Assembly (NCBI GenBank): GCA_963742405.1
Contig: CAVUMB010000006.1
Location: 1 to 64,000 of the forward strand
DNA from: JAGVSR01 sp963742405
Lineage (GTDB): Bacteria; Pseudomonadota; Alphaproteobacteria; Rhizobiales; Hyphomicrobiaceae
DNA: 64,000 nt
Direction of reading: 5' to 3'
Shown: positions 7,434-16,620 of the stretch, one piece after another
Position numbering within the stretch: the first letter of the stretch is position 1
Layout: each line of letters begins with the position of its first letter
Position numbers and translations under genes: made by a program
Notes under the pieces: model-generated
What the model saw: the letters and a program-made list of their open reading frames with translations, nothing else
Databases searched by the model: none
Told to the model about the DNA's origin: nothing

Positions 7434-8102
7434 GTCTTCTCTCGAATTGGTCTGGTTGCCGCGCCATTGCATCACCGACCAAACGAACATCCCGCGATGA
7501 CCTGGCACTCGATCTCGTCGCAGAGCCCAAGGAAGTGATGCCGGCTACCTTGCACTGGTTCGCGCTGAGCGGTGAAGAGCCCCGTCCGATCTCGATGTCT
7601 AGCCTCGGGCGCAAGCGGCACGACGTGATCGCGGCGGCCCTTGACGCCGCGCTTCGGCCATGGTGGTCGCAACCGCACTGCTGGAACGATGAAGACGGAG
7701 ACAGCACTCACAGGCCTTGCCGACGCGGGCTACACAATCGAGGCTGACATTTTTGAGGTTATCCAACAGTAGCCGAGCGATCTGGCCCGCGGCAGCTATT
7801 GGCGATTTGAAATACGCGGGCCGAGTGAGGCGCCATTTGACGTAAAATTGAATCCGTATTGCATTGTTCATAAAAAAGCGCAGGATCAGCCGTCGCCGTG
7901 CGAGCCACACTGGTCGCTTGCGCAACCAGAGCGGTCCTCGCCGCTATTCGCCCAACATTGACCAGGGTCAAGTGGGTCCACGCAGGTAGGGAATTACTGT
8001 GACATTCGCTCGGTAATGGCATAGTTCATACCGCGCGCACTTAATATCGGCATAGAAAAATGCCTATCTTTTTGTCTCCAATCGAGTGATTGAGGATTTC
8101 GC
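7434..8102. other. Non-coding or decayed stretch of 669 bases
   Basis: No frame here reads as a recognisable protein. A plus-strand frame around 7490-7660 (AEPKEVMPATLHWFALSG) and a 27-codon frame at 7687-7770 (MKTETALTGLADAGYTIEAD) have coding-like composition, but no start context or known family; they may be remnants. The last 250 bases are AT-richer and contain the palindrome at 7958, as expected for the promoter region of the sulfatase cluster. Confidence 0.5.
7958..7971. promoter_or_regulatory. FixK/FNR-like palindrome upstream of the sulfatase cluster
   Basis: TTGACCAGGGTCAA is a palindrome with both TTGAC arms intact, matching the FixK pattern TTGA(T/C)-N4-(G/A)TCAA. It lies 131 bases upstream of the first sulfatase start codon. 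This is compatible with Crp/FNR-family control of the cluster; not tested. Confidence 0.4.
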
Positions 8103-10488
8103 GTGATTAGAGTTTTGTCCGCCAATAGCCCGTGCGCCCGGGCCGTCGTGGCATGGGTGTTCTGCAGTATTGCTCTATGGGCGGTGACGGCTGCTCAGGC
8201 AGACGATGGCTCCATCCTTCCATTTGCTCCAGTGCCATCTGCTAGCTTGGCCGAACCCCGACTACAGGATTCCAAGCACGAACGGCGCGCCGAACAGAGT
8301 CATCTTCCGAAAGATGCGCCAAACATATTGATCATCCTGCTCGATGATGTCGGCTTCGGATTGGCCGACACGTATGGCGGTCCGGTTCACACGCCAACCC
8401 TCTCGCGTATCGCCGGACAAGGCATTAGTTACAATTCCTTCCACACCACTTCCATCTGCTCGCCGACTCGCGCCGCATTGCTGACGGGACGCAACCACCA
8501 ACGGGTGGGATCAGGCACGATTGCTGAGCGTGCGGTAGATTGGGATGGATATACCGGCGTGATCCCACGGTCGTCTGCCACCATCGCCAAGGTTCTTGGC
8601 GCTTACGGTTACAAGACCTCGGCCTTCGGCAAGTGGCACAATACGCCAGCAACGGAAACAACGGCGATGGGACCCTTCACGTTATGGCCGACAGGCGAGG
8701 GCATCGGCTTCGATTACTTCTACGGCTTCCTGGCCGGCGAGACATCGCAGTGGGAGCCAAGGCTGGTAGAGAACTTAAATACAATCGAGCCGCCCCACGA
8801 CGAGAAATACCATTTGAGTGAGGACATGGCCGATAAGGCCATCACGTGGATGCGCAGGCATCGTTCTTTTTCTCCGGATAAGCCGTTTTTGATGTACTGG
8901 GCGCCCGGCGCCGCGCATGGCCCTCATCATGTGTTCAAGGAATGGGCCGACAAATACAAAGGTCAGTTTGACGACGGCTGGGACGCGCTTGCGGGAGCGG
9001 ACATTCAAGCGCCAAAAGGAGCTGGGCTGGATTCCAGCTGACACCAAGTTGACGCCCCGCGCAGACACAATGCCGGGATGGGAGAGCATCCCCGAAAACC
9101 AGCGGGCATTTCAGCGTCGATTAATGGAAGTTTTCGCAGGCTTCGTCGAGCATGTCGACGTGCAGGCTGGCAAAGTCATTGACGAACTGGACCGGCTAGG
9201 CATTCGCGACAACACGCTTGTCTTTTATATCTTCGGAGATAACGGCTCCAGTGCCGAGGGCCAAGCGGGCAGCATCAGCGAACTCCTCGCTCAGAACCAA
9301 ATCCCCAACACCGTCGAGCAGCAGATTGCGGCCATGGATCATCTTGGCGGTCTCGACGCGCTTGGTGGTCCCAAGATGGACAACATGTATCATGCGGGTT
9401 GGGCTTGGGCTGGCAGCACGCCTTTCCAGAGCACCAAATTGGTTGCTGCCCATTTTGGCGGAACGCGCAATCCGATGGCGGTTTCCTGGCCCGCTCGTAT
9501 CAAAGCGGATGCGATCCCACGCGCTCAGTTCCATCACGTCAACGACATCGCTCCGACGATCTATGACATCCTCGGAATCAAGCCACCTAAAATGGTCGAT
9601 GGTTTTGAGCAGGATCCGATTGACGGCGTGAGCATGCTCTACACCTTCGATTCTGCCGGTGCCCCCACTCACAAGGACACGCAATATTTCGACAACAACG
9701 GCAGCCGGGGGATCTACCACGACGGATGGTTTGCCTCCACGTTCGGGCCGCTCACGCCGTGGCTGACGGTCTCGCCTGGGTTGGCGACGTGGGATTCGGC
9801 GAAGGATGTCTGGCAACTTTACGATCTGAAGAACGACTTCTCGCAAGCGCAGGATCTGGCAGCCGCAGAGCCGAAGCGGCTCGAAGAAATGAAGGCGTTG
9901 TTCCTAGACGAAGCCAAAGACAACAAGGTCTTTCCGATTGGTGCGGGAATCTGGCTTCGCCTGCATCCCGAGGATCGCGTAAAGACGCCCTACACAAGTT
10001 GGGTTTTCGATCAGTCGACCATTCGCATGCCCGAATTCACCGCACCGGGAATTGGCCGCGAGAGCAATATCGTCAATGTCGATCTGGAAGTGGGCGCAAA
10101 TGCTTCCGGTGTTCTGTATGCCCTCGGCGGCGCCAGCGGTGGATTAGCTCTCTATATGGACGATGGTCATCTCGTTTACGAATACAACATGATGATTATT
10201 GAACGTTACGTGGCCCGCTCGAACACTAAACTGGCCCCTGGTCGGCACAACATTGAGGTCGTCACTACGGTGGCAAAGCCGGGCGCTCCTGCCAAGGTCG
10301 TTCTCAAGGTCGATGGCGCCGAAGTCGCAACGGCAGATGTAAAGCGCACGGTTCCTGCCGCCTTTACGGCCAGCGAAACTTTCGATGTCGGCATCGATCT
10401 GGGTTCACCCGTTTCCATCGACTATTTCGACCGGAGACCATTCCGGTTCAACGGGAAAATCGACACTGTCAACGTAAAGCTGCAATAG
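8103..10488 (+). pseudogene. Exported arylsulfatase, frame broken once
   Basis: Type I sulfatases hydrolyse sulfate esters using a formylglycine made from the cysteine of C-x-P-x-R. The GTG start at 8103 follows GAGGA. A signal peptide covers about residues 1-33 and the active-site motif CSPTRAALLTG has Cys119, with metal ligands in LLDDVG. Near 8989-8991 one extra T (CTTGCGG for expected CTGCGG) ends the frame at 9041. The rest continues in the next frame to 10488, including FGDNGSS and a C-terminal beta-rich domain. Removing the base gives 794 residues, co-linear with the sulfatase at 12232. It may be intact in the organism. Confidence 0.88.
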
Positions 10489-10522
10489 AAAATCGATTGC
10501 TGAATGTATGCGGAGTAACCCT

Positions 10523-12118
10523 ATGAGACGCGTTTCAGTATTTCTCGCTACCGCGACCTCCTGCCTTTTGTCATTCAACGCGGCTGACGCGCAGTCCAAA
10601 CCCCCGAACATCGTGATCATCTGGGGGGACGACATTGGCCAGTCGAACATCAGCGCGTATTCGCACGGTGTGATGGGCTACAAAACGCCCAACATCGATC
10701 GCCTTGCGAAGGAAGGCGTGATGTTTACTGACTACTATGCGGAACAGAGCTGTACCGCTGGTCGCTCGTCATTCATCACGGGCCAATCCGGCCTGCGCAC
10801 CGGCCTTACAAAAGTTGGCCTGCCGGGCGCCACGCTCGGCCTGCAAAAGGAAGATCCGACAATAGCCGAGCTGTTGAAACCGCTCGGCTATGCGACTGGG
10901 CAGTTCGGCAAGAATCATCTCGGTGATCGCAATGAATTTCTTCCGACCGTGCATGGGTTCGATGAATTTTACGGCAATCTCTACCATCTGAACGCCGAGG
11001 AAGAGCCGGAGCTGCCGGACTATCCGAAAGACCCTGCCTTCCGAGCTAAGTATGGCCCGCGCGGCGTGATGGACTGCAAGGCGTCGGACAAGGACGATGA
11101 GACCGTTGACCCGCGGTTCGGTAAAGTCGGCAAGCAGGTCTGCAAAGACACCGGCCCGCTCGACAAAGCACGAATGGTCACGATCGACGATGACATTGCC
11201 AATCGTGCCGTCGATTTCATCCAGCGTCAAAATAATGCGGGAAAGCCAGCCTTTGTCTGGGTGAATTTTACCCACATGCACTTCCGCACGCATACCAAGC
11301 CGGAAAGTCTTGGTCAGTCGGGTCGCTGGCAAAGCCCATATCACGACACCATGATCGACCACGACAAGAACGTCGGGACGGTTCTGAAGTCACTGGATGA
11401 TCTTGGCATCGCCGACAACACGTTCGTCATGTACTCCACGGACAACGGCCCTCACATGAATTCGTGGCCTGATGCTGCAATGACACCATTCCGCAACGAG
11501 AAGAACTCGAATTGGGAAGGTGCCTATCGGGTGCCGGCCATGTTCCGCTGGCCAGGCAAGATCAAGCCCGATCAGGTATCCAATGAGATGGTCGGACATC
11601 ACGATATGATGCCGACAATCCTGGCGATAGCTGGAGATCCGAACGTCAAGGAAGAATTGGCCAAAGGCTTCAAAGCTGGGGACATGACCTATAAGGTCCA
11701 TCTCGATGGCGACAACCTTGTTCCACATATAACCGGACAAGAGGCGAAGAGCCCGCGCGACAGCTTCCTTTACGTTAACGACGACCAGCAATTGGTCGGC
11801 CTGCGCTACGATAACTTCAAGTTCGTGTTCATGGAGCAGCGCGCACCTGGAACACTACGGGTCTGGGCCGAGCCCTTCACAAACCTTCGCATTCCAAAAA
11901 TCTTTAATTTGCGCACCGATCCGTATGAGCGCGCTGATATCACCTCGAACACCTACTACGATTGGCTTTTGGATCACGCGTTCCTGCTGGTGCCAGCACA
12001 AGACTACGTCGGCAAATTCCTTATGACCTTCAAGGAGTATCCCCAGAGGCAGAAGGCGGCCAGCTTCAACATGGACGAAGTCATGCAGAAGCTGAAGGAG
12101 CCGCCGGCAGCAAAGTAG
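10523..12118 (+). CDS. Exported arylsulfatase, short type
   Basis: A 531-residue sulfatase of the alkaline-phosphatase superfamily. A signal peptide ends around residue 23 (AADAQ). The metal site is IWGDDIG and the active-site motif is CTAGRSSFITG with Cys77, the C-x-A-x-R variant that is also converted to formylglycine. The family motif GKNHLGD follows. It lacks the extra C-terminal domain of the two neighbours and is only distantly related to them. The ATG at 10523 was preferred over one 15 bases upstream because GGAG stands 8 bases before it. It lies 34 bases after the first sulfatase and is probably co-transcribed. Substrate unknown; no formylglycine-generating enzyme gene is in the window. 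Confidence 0.92.
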   Translation: MRRVSVFLATATSCLLSFNAADAQSKPPNIVIIWGDDIGQSNISAYSHGVMGYKTPNIDRLAKEGVMFTDYYAEQSCTAGRSSFITGQSGLRTGLTKVGLPGATLGLQKEDPTIAELLKPLGYATGQFGKNHLGDRNEFLPTVHGFDEFYGNLYHLNAEEEPELPDYPKDPAFRAKYGPRGVMDCKASDKDDETVDPRFGKVGKQVCKDTGPLDKARMVTIDDDIANRAVDFIQRQNNAGKPAFVWVNFTHMHFRTHTKPESLGQSGRWQSPYHDTMIDHDKNVGTVLKSLDDLGIADNTFVMYSTDNGPHMNSWPDAAMTPFRNEKNSNWEGAYRVPAMFRWPGKIKPDQVSNEMVGHHDMMPTILAIAGDPNVKEELAKGFKAGDMTYKVHLDGDNLVPHITGQEAKSPRDSFLYVNDDQQLVGLRYDNFKFVFMEQRAPGTLRVWAEPFTNLRIPKIFNLRTDPYERADITSNTYYDWLLDHAFLLVPAQDYVGKFLMTFKEYPQRQKAASFNMDEVMQKLKEPPAAK

Positions 12119-12137
12119 AGCACTGGCTGCATCGCGG

Positions 12138-12163
12138 GCGGGCCGATTTCGTGAACGGCCCGC
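12138..12163 (+). terminator. Hairpin between sulfatase genes
   Basis: GCGGGCCG/CGGCCCGC forms an 8-bp stem with a 10-base loop, 19 bases after the stop codon of the second sulfatase. No T-run follows, so it may be an mRNA-stabilising or attenuating hairpin rather than a full terminator. Confidence 0.4.
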
Positions 12164-12231
12164 TCCGACTTCCTCATTCTACGAACACGCGCGAAGCCTC
12201 GATACTTGTCGGAAAATGAAGAGTGAAAGTC

Positions 12232-14595
12232 ATGGCTATTTATCGCGTTATGTTTGCGGCGCTCGGCATCGTGCTGGGGCCAGTGTTTGCTTCAGTGGCG
12301 GCGGCACAAGAAATTCTGCCTTTTCCGCCTGTTCCTTCAGCCTCACAAGCGGGCGTGACAATCGAGAGCTCCACTTATAAGAAGCGCGTGGAGCCCAGGC
12401 GCCTGCCCGACGGCGCGCCCAATATTCTCGTCATCTTGATGGACGACGTGGGGCCGGGCACACCCTCGACCTACGGCGGCGAGATCAACACGCCGAACTT
12501 GGACCGCGTCGCGAACGCCGGCATTTCCTACAACCGCTTCCATTCCACGGCCATGTGTTCGCCCACCCGCGCCGCACTGCTGACCGGACGCAACCACACC
12601 CGCGTCGGCAACGGCCAGATTTCGGCAATTGCAAACGACTTCGATGGGTTCAGCGGGACCATACCGAAGTCGTCTGCCACCATGGCGGAAGTGCTGAAGG
12701 ACTACGGCTACAATACCGGCGCCTGGGGCAAGTGGCACAATACGCCCGAGGAACAGATCACCTCGAAGGGCCCGTTCGACTACTGGCCCACCGGCTACGG
12801 GTTCGAATACTTCTACGGTTTCCTTGCGGGGGAGGCTTCGCAATACGAGCCCACGATGGTGCGCAATACGTCCTATGTGGAACGGCCCCACACGTCCGGC
12901 GGACATGATTATTACCACCTGTCCGAGGACATCGCCGACGACGCGATCCACTGGCTGCGCGAACAGAAGGCATATGCGCCGGAAAAGCCATTCTTCATGT
13001 ATTGGGCACCGGGCGCGTCACACGGCCCGCATCAGGTGCCGAAGGAGTGGGCCGATAAATACAAAGGCAAATTCGACGACGGCTGGGACAAGTATCGCGA
13101 GCGAGCCTTTGCAATGCAGAAGCAGAAGGGCTGGATTCCGCAGAATGCGCAGCTCACACCGCGTGCGGCGTCCATGGCTTCATGGGACTCGATTCCGGAG
13201 GACGAAAGGCCTTTCCAACGCCGGCTCATGGAAATCTTCGCCGGGTTCACGGAGCATGCGGATTATAACGCGGGCCGGATCATCGATGAGATCGAGAAAC
13301 AGGGCAAGTTGGACAACACCCTGATCTTCTACATCTGGGGCGACAACGGCTCGTCGTCCGAGGGTCTGTACGGCACCATCAGCGAGCAACTCGCGCAGAA
13401 TGGGATCCCGACCAAGATCTCGCAGCACCTCGCGGCACTGGCCGATCTCGGCGGTATGGATGCGCTCGGTGGTCCGAAGACCGACAACATGTATCACGCG
13501 GGCTGGGCATGGGCCGGCAGCACGCCGTACAAGGGCACCAAGCTCCAGGGAGCCTATTTCGGTGGCATCCGTCAGCCCATGGCCGTGGCCTGGCCGAAGG
13601 GCATCAAGCCCGACCCAAAGCCGCGCGCCCAGTTCCACCACGTCAACGACATCGTTCCGACGGTCTATGAAATTCTTGGCATCCAGCCGCCGCGCGTGGT
13701 CAATGGTTTCGAGCAGGATTCGATCGACGGCGTGAGCATGGCCTACACCTTCGCGGATGCGACCGCGAAAGGGCAGAAGACGACGCAGTTCTTTGACATC
13801 ATGGCCAGCCGAGGCATCTATCACGACGGCTGGTTCGCCAGTGCGCGTGGTCCGCGCGAGCCATGGGTTGGAGGCATCCCGCCCGGCATCAAGGAATGGT
13901 CACCGCTGACGGACACGTGGGAACTCTACCATCTCGACGAAGACTGGAGCCAAGCCAACGACCTTGCGGCGGCGGAGCCCAAGAAGCTCGAAGAGATGAA
14001 GGCCCTCTTTCTGACCGAATCCGCGAAGAACAAGAACCTGCCCATCGGCGGCGGATTGTGGGCGACTGCGCTTTATCATCCCGAGGATGCTCCCGCATCG
14101 CACCTCACCGAATGGACCTTCGATGCACCGATCACTGGCATGCCTGAATCGGCAGCGCCCAAGCTGGGCAAGGTCAGCAGCCTCGTGACCATGGAAGTGG
14201 ATGCACCGGCCAATGCCAATGGAGTGCTGTATGCGCTCGCCGGATTTTCCGGCGGCATCGCTGCTTACGTGAAGGACGGCGTTCTTTCTTATGAGTTCAA
14301 TCTCTTCGAAGTTCAGAGAACGAAGATCCGCTCGAAAGGAAAGCTGCCGGCGGGCAAGTCGAAGATCGAAGTCGAATTGAAGTTGGTCGACAAGATCGGC
14401 GGACCTATGGATGTCACGCTGCGGGTGAACGGCGAAGTGGTCGGTCAAGGCCGAGTGCCGGCCGCCATGTCGCTCCACTTCACGTCGAACGCGACCTTCG
14501 ACATAGGAACCGATCTGGATTCTGCCGGTGTCGCTCGACTACTACGATCAGGCGCCGTTCGCCTTCAACGGCACGATCGGTACGACCAAAATTGA
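12232..14595 (+). CDS. Exported arylsulfatase, long type, C-terminus shifted
   Basis: A sulfatase of about 790 residues: signal peptide (residues 1-26, ends VAAAQ), metal site LMDDVG, active site CSPTRAALLTG with Cys109, the second metal region YIWGDNGSS, and a C-terminal jelly-roll-like domain (NANGVLYALAGFSGGIAAYV). It is a close paralogue of the gene at 8103. Near 14523 an extra T (GATTCTGCC for expected GATTCGCC) changes the last 23 codons. Without it the protein ends SLDYYDQAPFAFNGTIG and so on, with a TAG at 14609-14611, as in its paralogue. The start ATG at 12232 was chosen over an in-frame GTG at 12223. The catalytic part is complete either way. Confidence 0.92.
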   Translation: MAIYRVMFAALGIVLGPVFASVAAAQEILPFPPVPSASQAGVTIESSTYKKRVEPRRLPDGAPNILVILMDDVGPGTPSTYGGEINTPNLDRVANAGISYNRFHSTAMCSPTRAALLTGRNHTRVGNGQISAIANDFDGFSGTIPKSSATMAEVLKDYGYNTGAWGKWHNTPEEQITSKGPFDYWPTGYGFEYFYGFLAGEASQYEPTMVRNTSYVERPHTSGGHDYYHLSEDIADDAIHWLREQKAYAPEKPFFMYWAPGASHGPHQVPKEWADKYKGKFDDGWDKYRERAFAMQKQKGWIPQNAQLTPRAASMASWDSIPEDERPFQRRLMEIFAGFTEHADYNAGRIIDEIEKQGKLDNTLIFYIWGDNGSSSEGLYGTISEQLAQNGIPTKISQHLAALADLGGMDALGGPKTDNMYHAGWAWAGSTPYKGTKLQGAYFGGIRQPMAVAWPKGIKPDPKPRAQFHHVNDIVPTVYEILGIQPPRVVNGFEQDSIDGVSMAYTFADATAKGQKTTQFFDIMASRGIYHDGWFASARGPREPWVGGIPPGIKEWSPLTDTWELYHLDEDWSQANDLAAAEPKKLEEMKALFLTESAKNKNLPIGGGLWATALYHPEDAPASHLTEWTFDAPITGMPESAAPKLGKVSSLVTMEVDAPANANGVLYALAGFSGGIAAYVKDGVLSYEFNLFEVQRTKIRSKGKLPAGKSKIEVELKLVDKIGGPMDVTLRVNGEVVGQGRVPAAMSLHFTSNATFDIGTDLDSAGVARLLRSGAVRLQRHDRYDQN

Positions 14596-14611
14596 GTACA
14601 CGAAGAACTAG

Positions 14612-15084
14612 AAATCCGACAGCCGGGGTCTACAAGCTCGGGAGTTGATTGAGCGCCTGAGACGCCTCCGGTCCGTCATTTCCAAGTTTCCAAATCCGCG
14701 TAGCACCGGGGTAATGGAAACTTTGGCTTTCGGTGGAACACGGCGATGCTTATAGGTGCTCGTTAACACAAGCAAAAAACTTCATCCCGTCCAAGGCGTT
14801 AACCCAGTGTGTTTCTTGGTGTTCCGAGCCGCGCCGTCAGTACGGAAGGGGTCGTGAGTTCAATCCGCTCCGGCAGCACCATTCGCCCGCCTTGCACCGA
14901 ATAAGTAACCGCAACCTGGTCCCGTCTCGGCAGGCCGGGATTGCCGTGCTACATCCAACCCTGTGAAGCGATAGGACCGGCGCGACAAGCGGTACCGATC
15001 GATGCCTGCGCGTGCAATCCGCCCTCGGCATACCTACGTATACTCCGCACTGCTATCCAATGCCATCCGGACCCTGAAGATCCC
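14612..15084. other. Gene-free stretch holding a tRNA remnant
   Basis: No frame in these 473 bases reads as a known protein. It contains the tRNA 3' fragment at 14840-14881 and separates the accessory sulfatase cluster from the housekeeping gene folE. It probably marks the boundary of the accessory region. Confidence 0.6.
14840..14881 (+). repeat. tRNA 3'-half remnant, candidate attachment site
   Basis: The sequence ending GTTCAATCCGCTCCGGCAGC plus ACCA has a T-loop TTCAATC, a 3' acceptor strand and an encoded CCA. It resembles the 3' half of an alphaproteobacterial tRNA-Thr(GGT), from the anticodon loop onward. No 5' half precedes it. The T-stem GTGAG/CGCTC has two mismatches, so the copy is decayed. 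Integrases of genomic islands use exactly this part of tRNA genes as attachment sites, and excision or decay leaves such halves behind. The intact tRNA gene is not in the window. Confidence 0.55.
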
Positions 15085-15696
15085 ATGAAGAGTAAGACGA
15101 CGAAGCTCATGACGACTTTGCCCGAATTGGACATCCGTCCGTCCCGCGCCGAGGCGGAAGCCGCCGTCCGCACCCTCATCAATTGGGCCGGCGAAGACCC
15201 CTCTCGCGACGGGCTTCTTGAAACCCCATCGCGCGTCGTGCGGGCATACGAAGAATATTTTCGTGGCTATGCACAGGACCCGGAAGACATTCTCAATAAG
15301 ACTTTCGAAGAAATCGCGGGCTACGACGAGATGATTGTCCTGCGTTCGATCCGGTTCGAGAGCCACTGCGAACATCACATGGCTCCCATCATCGGCCGGG
15401 CCTGGGTTGGCTACATTCCCAATGGCCGCGTCGTTGGGATTTCCAAACTCGCCCGCGTCGTTGAGGCATATGCAAAGCGCTTGCAAATTCAGGAAAAGAT
15501 GACCGCGCAGATTGCCAACGCCATCGATACGGTGCTCAAGCCTCAGGGTGTCGCGGTTGTCATCAAGGCCGAGCATCAGTGCATGACCGCACGTGGTGTT
15601 ATGAAGCCAGGCACCGACCTCGTGACCAGCCGCATGCTTGGCATTTTCCGCGACAATGCAATCACCCGCCAGGAATTCTTATCAATGGTTGATTGA
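15085..15696 (+). CDS. folE: GTP cyclohydrolase I
   Basis: FolE converts GTP to 7,8-dihydroneopterin triphosphate, the first step of tetrahydrofolate synthesis, in the cytoplasm as a decamer. The 203-residue protein has the zinc and active-site motifs FESHCEHHMAP (Cys and His ligands) and EHQCMTARGV (second Cys ligand), so it is the classical zinc enzyme. The C-terminal TSRMLGIFRDN is also typical. The start at 15085 gives a normal N-terminal extension. A second ATG at 15109 is possible, and neither has a strong Shine-Dalgarno sequence. It is convergent with the M15 peptidase gene 51 bases away. Confidence 0.95.
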   Translation: MKSKTTKLMTTLPELDIRPSRAEAEAAVRTLINWAGEDPSRDGLLETPSRVVRAYEEYFRGYAQDPEDILNKTFEEIAGYDEMIVLRSIRFESHCEHHMAPIIGRAWVGYIPNGRVVGISKLARVVEAYAKRLQIQEKMTAQIANAIDTVLKPQGVAVVIKAEHQCMTARGVMKPGTDLVTSRMLGIFRDNAITRQEFLSMVD

Positions 15697-15747
15697 AGCG
15701 GCGACAAGGCGCGCTGCTCCGAGACCCTGCACCACCGCTGCAGTTCG

Positions 15748-16590
15748 TCATTCGATCAGCAATTCCGGCCGGTATTCGAAGTGCATGGTGTCGTAGTGAT
15801 ACCAGCGCCCGCCCCAGATAAAGCCGTGCTTCTCGAAAATGCGGACGATCTCGATCGGGATTTCGTTGCGCCAAGAATAGCTTCCGGCAGAGTCGGGTTT
15901 GCTCCACCGCCAATAATGGGCGTGCCGCAAAGGAAGGTCTATGGCGATGCCGTGTCCGTGCGTTGAGAGACGATCGGTGCCGGCTATGACGCGGCACGCA
16001 TACGTGCCCGCAATGGGTTTCAGGTAGGGGTCAAACGAACGGGGCAGCGCGTCGAGTTCAGCCGACACCGCCGACAGCTTTTCCGCCACGCCGTTGATCC
16101 GGGTGATTTTGATCTTGGAGTGTCCGCGCGTGCGCAGCCACGCGATCTCGACGAGGTTCTTGTCGACTTCGCCCTTGCGGCAGTTGCCGTACATTCGGTC
16201 AAAGAATTGATCGGGACGTGCTCGCCCGGGATCTGCGTTGACGGAAGGCGGGGCTGGCTCGCCGCGGGGGTAAGGGATGGCAAAGATGTCGGCGAGATCG
16301 GGAGTCTCAAGCAGGGCATCAAAAGTTTTTATGCCCCTGCCGTCGTCAATGGCCGTCCGTGTTCCGTCACGCCAAACGACATAGCCGCCGTCCACGGTAG
16401 CGATCTGGCCTGGATATGCGCTCTGCAGCCGCCGACCTGCCTCGGCCACGGATACCTCGTCGGCGCCGGCCGCGTTGGCTAGGAGCGTGACCGCTCCTGC
16501 CACGTATAAGTATTTCAAATAACGATACAATTTTTGCTCATAACCGTACGCGTTTAAACAACCTGCTTTTTCTTTACCGCAAAAGAACAC
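15748..16590 (-). CDS. M15-family (VanY-like) peptidase, exported
   Basis: A 280-residue protein whose C-terminal half is a D-alanyl-D-alanine carboxypeptidase-like M15 domain. Zinc ligands are visible in STHGHGIAIDL (His and Asp) and DTMHFEYRPELL (His). It is expected to trim peptidoglycan peptides in the periplasm. A hydrophobic stretch near residues 27-42 (YLYVAGAVTLLANAAGA) is a signal peptide, which suggests the true start is later than 16590, possibly the TTG about 20 codons in. Divergent from ppx. Confidence 0.8.
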   Translation of the reverse strand: MFFCGKEKAGCLNAYGYEQKLYRYLKYLYVAGAVTLLANAAGADEVSVAEAGRRLQSAYPGQIATVDGGYVVWRDGTRTAIDDGRGIKTFDALLETPDLADIFAIPYPRGEPAPPSVNADPGRARPDQFFDRMYGNCRKGEVDKNLVEIAWLRTRGHSKIKITRINGVAEKLSAVSAELDALPRSFDPYLKPIAGTYACRVIAGTDRLSTHGHGIAIDLPLRHAHYWRWSKPDSAGSYSWRNEIPIEIVRIFEKHGFIWGGRWYHYDTMHFEYRPELLIE

Positions 16591-16620
16591 CTGCTACAGT
16601 GCCACCTAAGCAGCAGCCAG

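Noticed and set aside
6894..7508. A 204-codon minus-strand frame over yaiI
   Set aside because: It overlaps the conserved DADACPVK-type protein on the plus strand and shows no family motif.
8917..10488. Second part of the first sulfatase as an independent gene starting at 8917
   Set aside because: The first codons of that frame overlap the upstream sulfatase frame and are not sulfatase-like; the true continuation joins at about 8990.
14733..15031. Small frames around the tRNA remnant, one containing RSGLNSRPLPY on the minus strand
   Set aside because: This peptide is a well-known artefact of translating tRNA gene sequence; it was useful only as a hint to the tRNA fragment.
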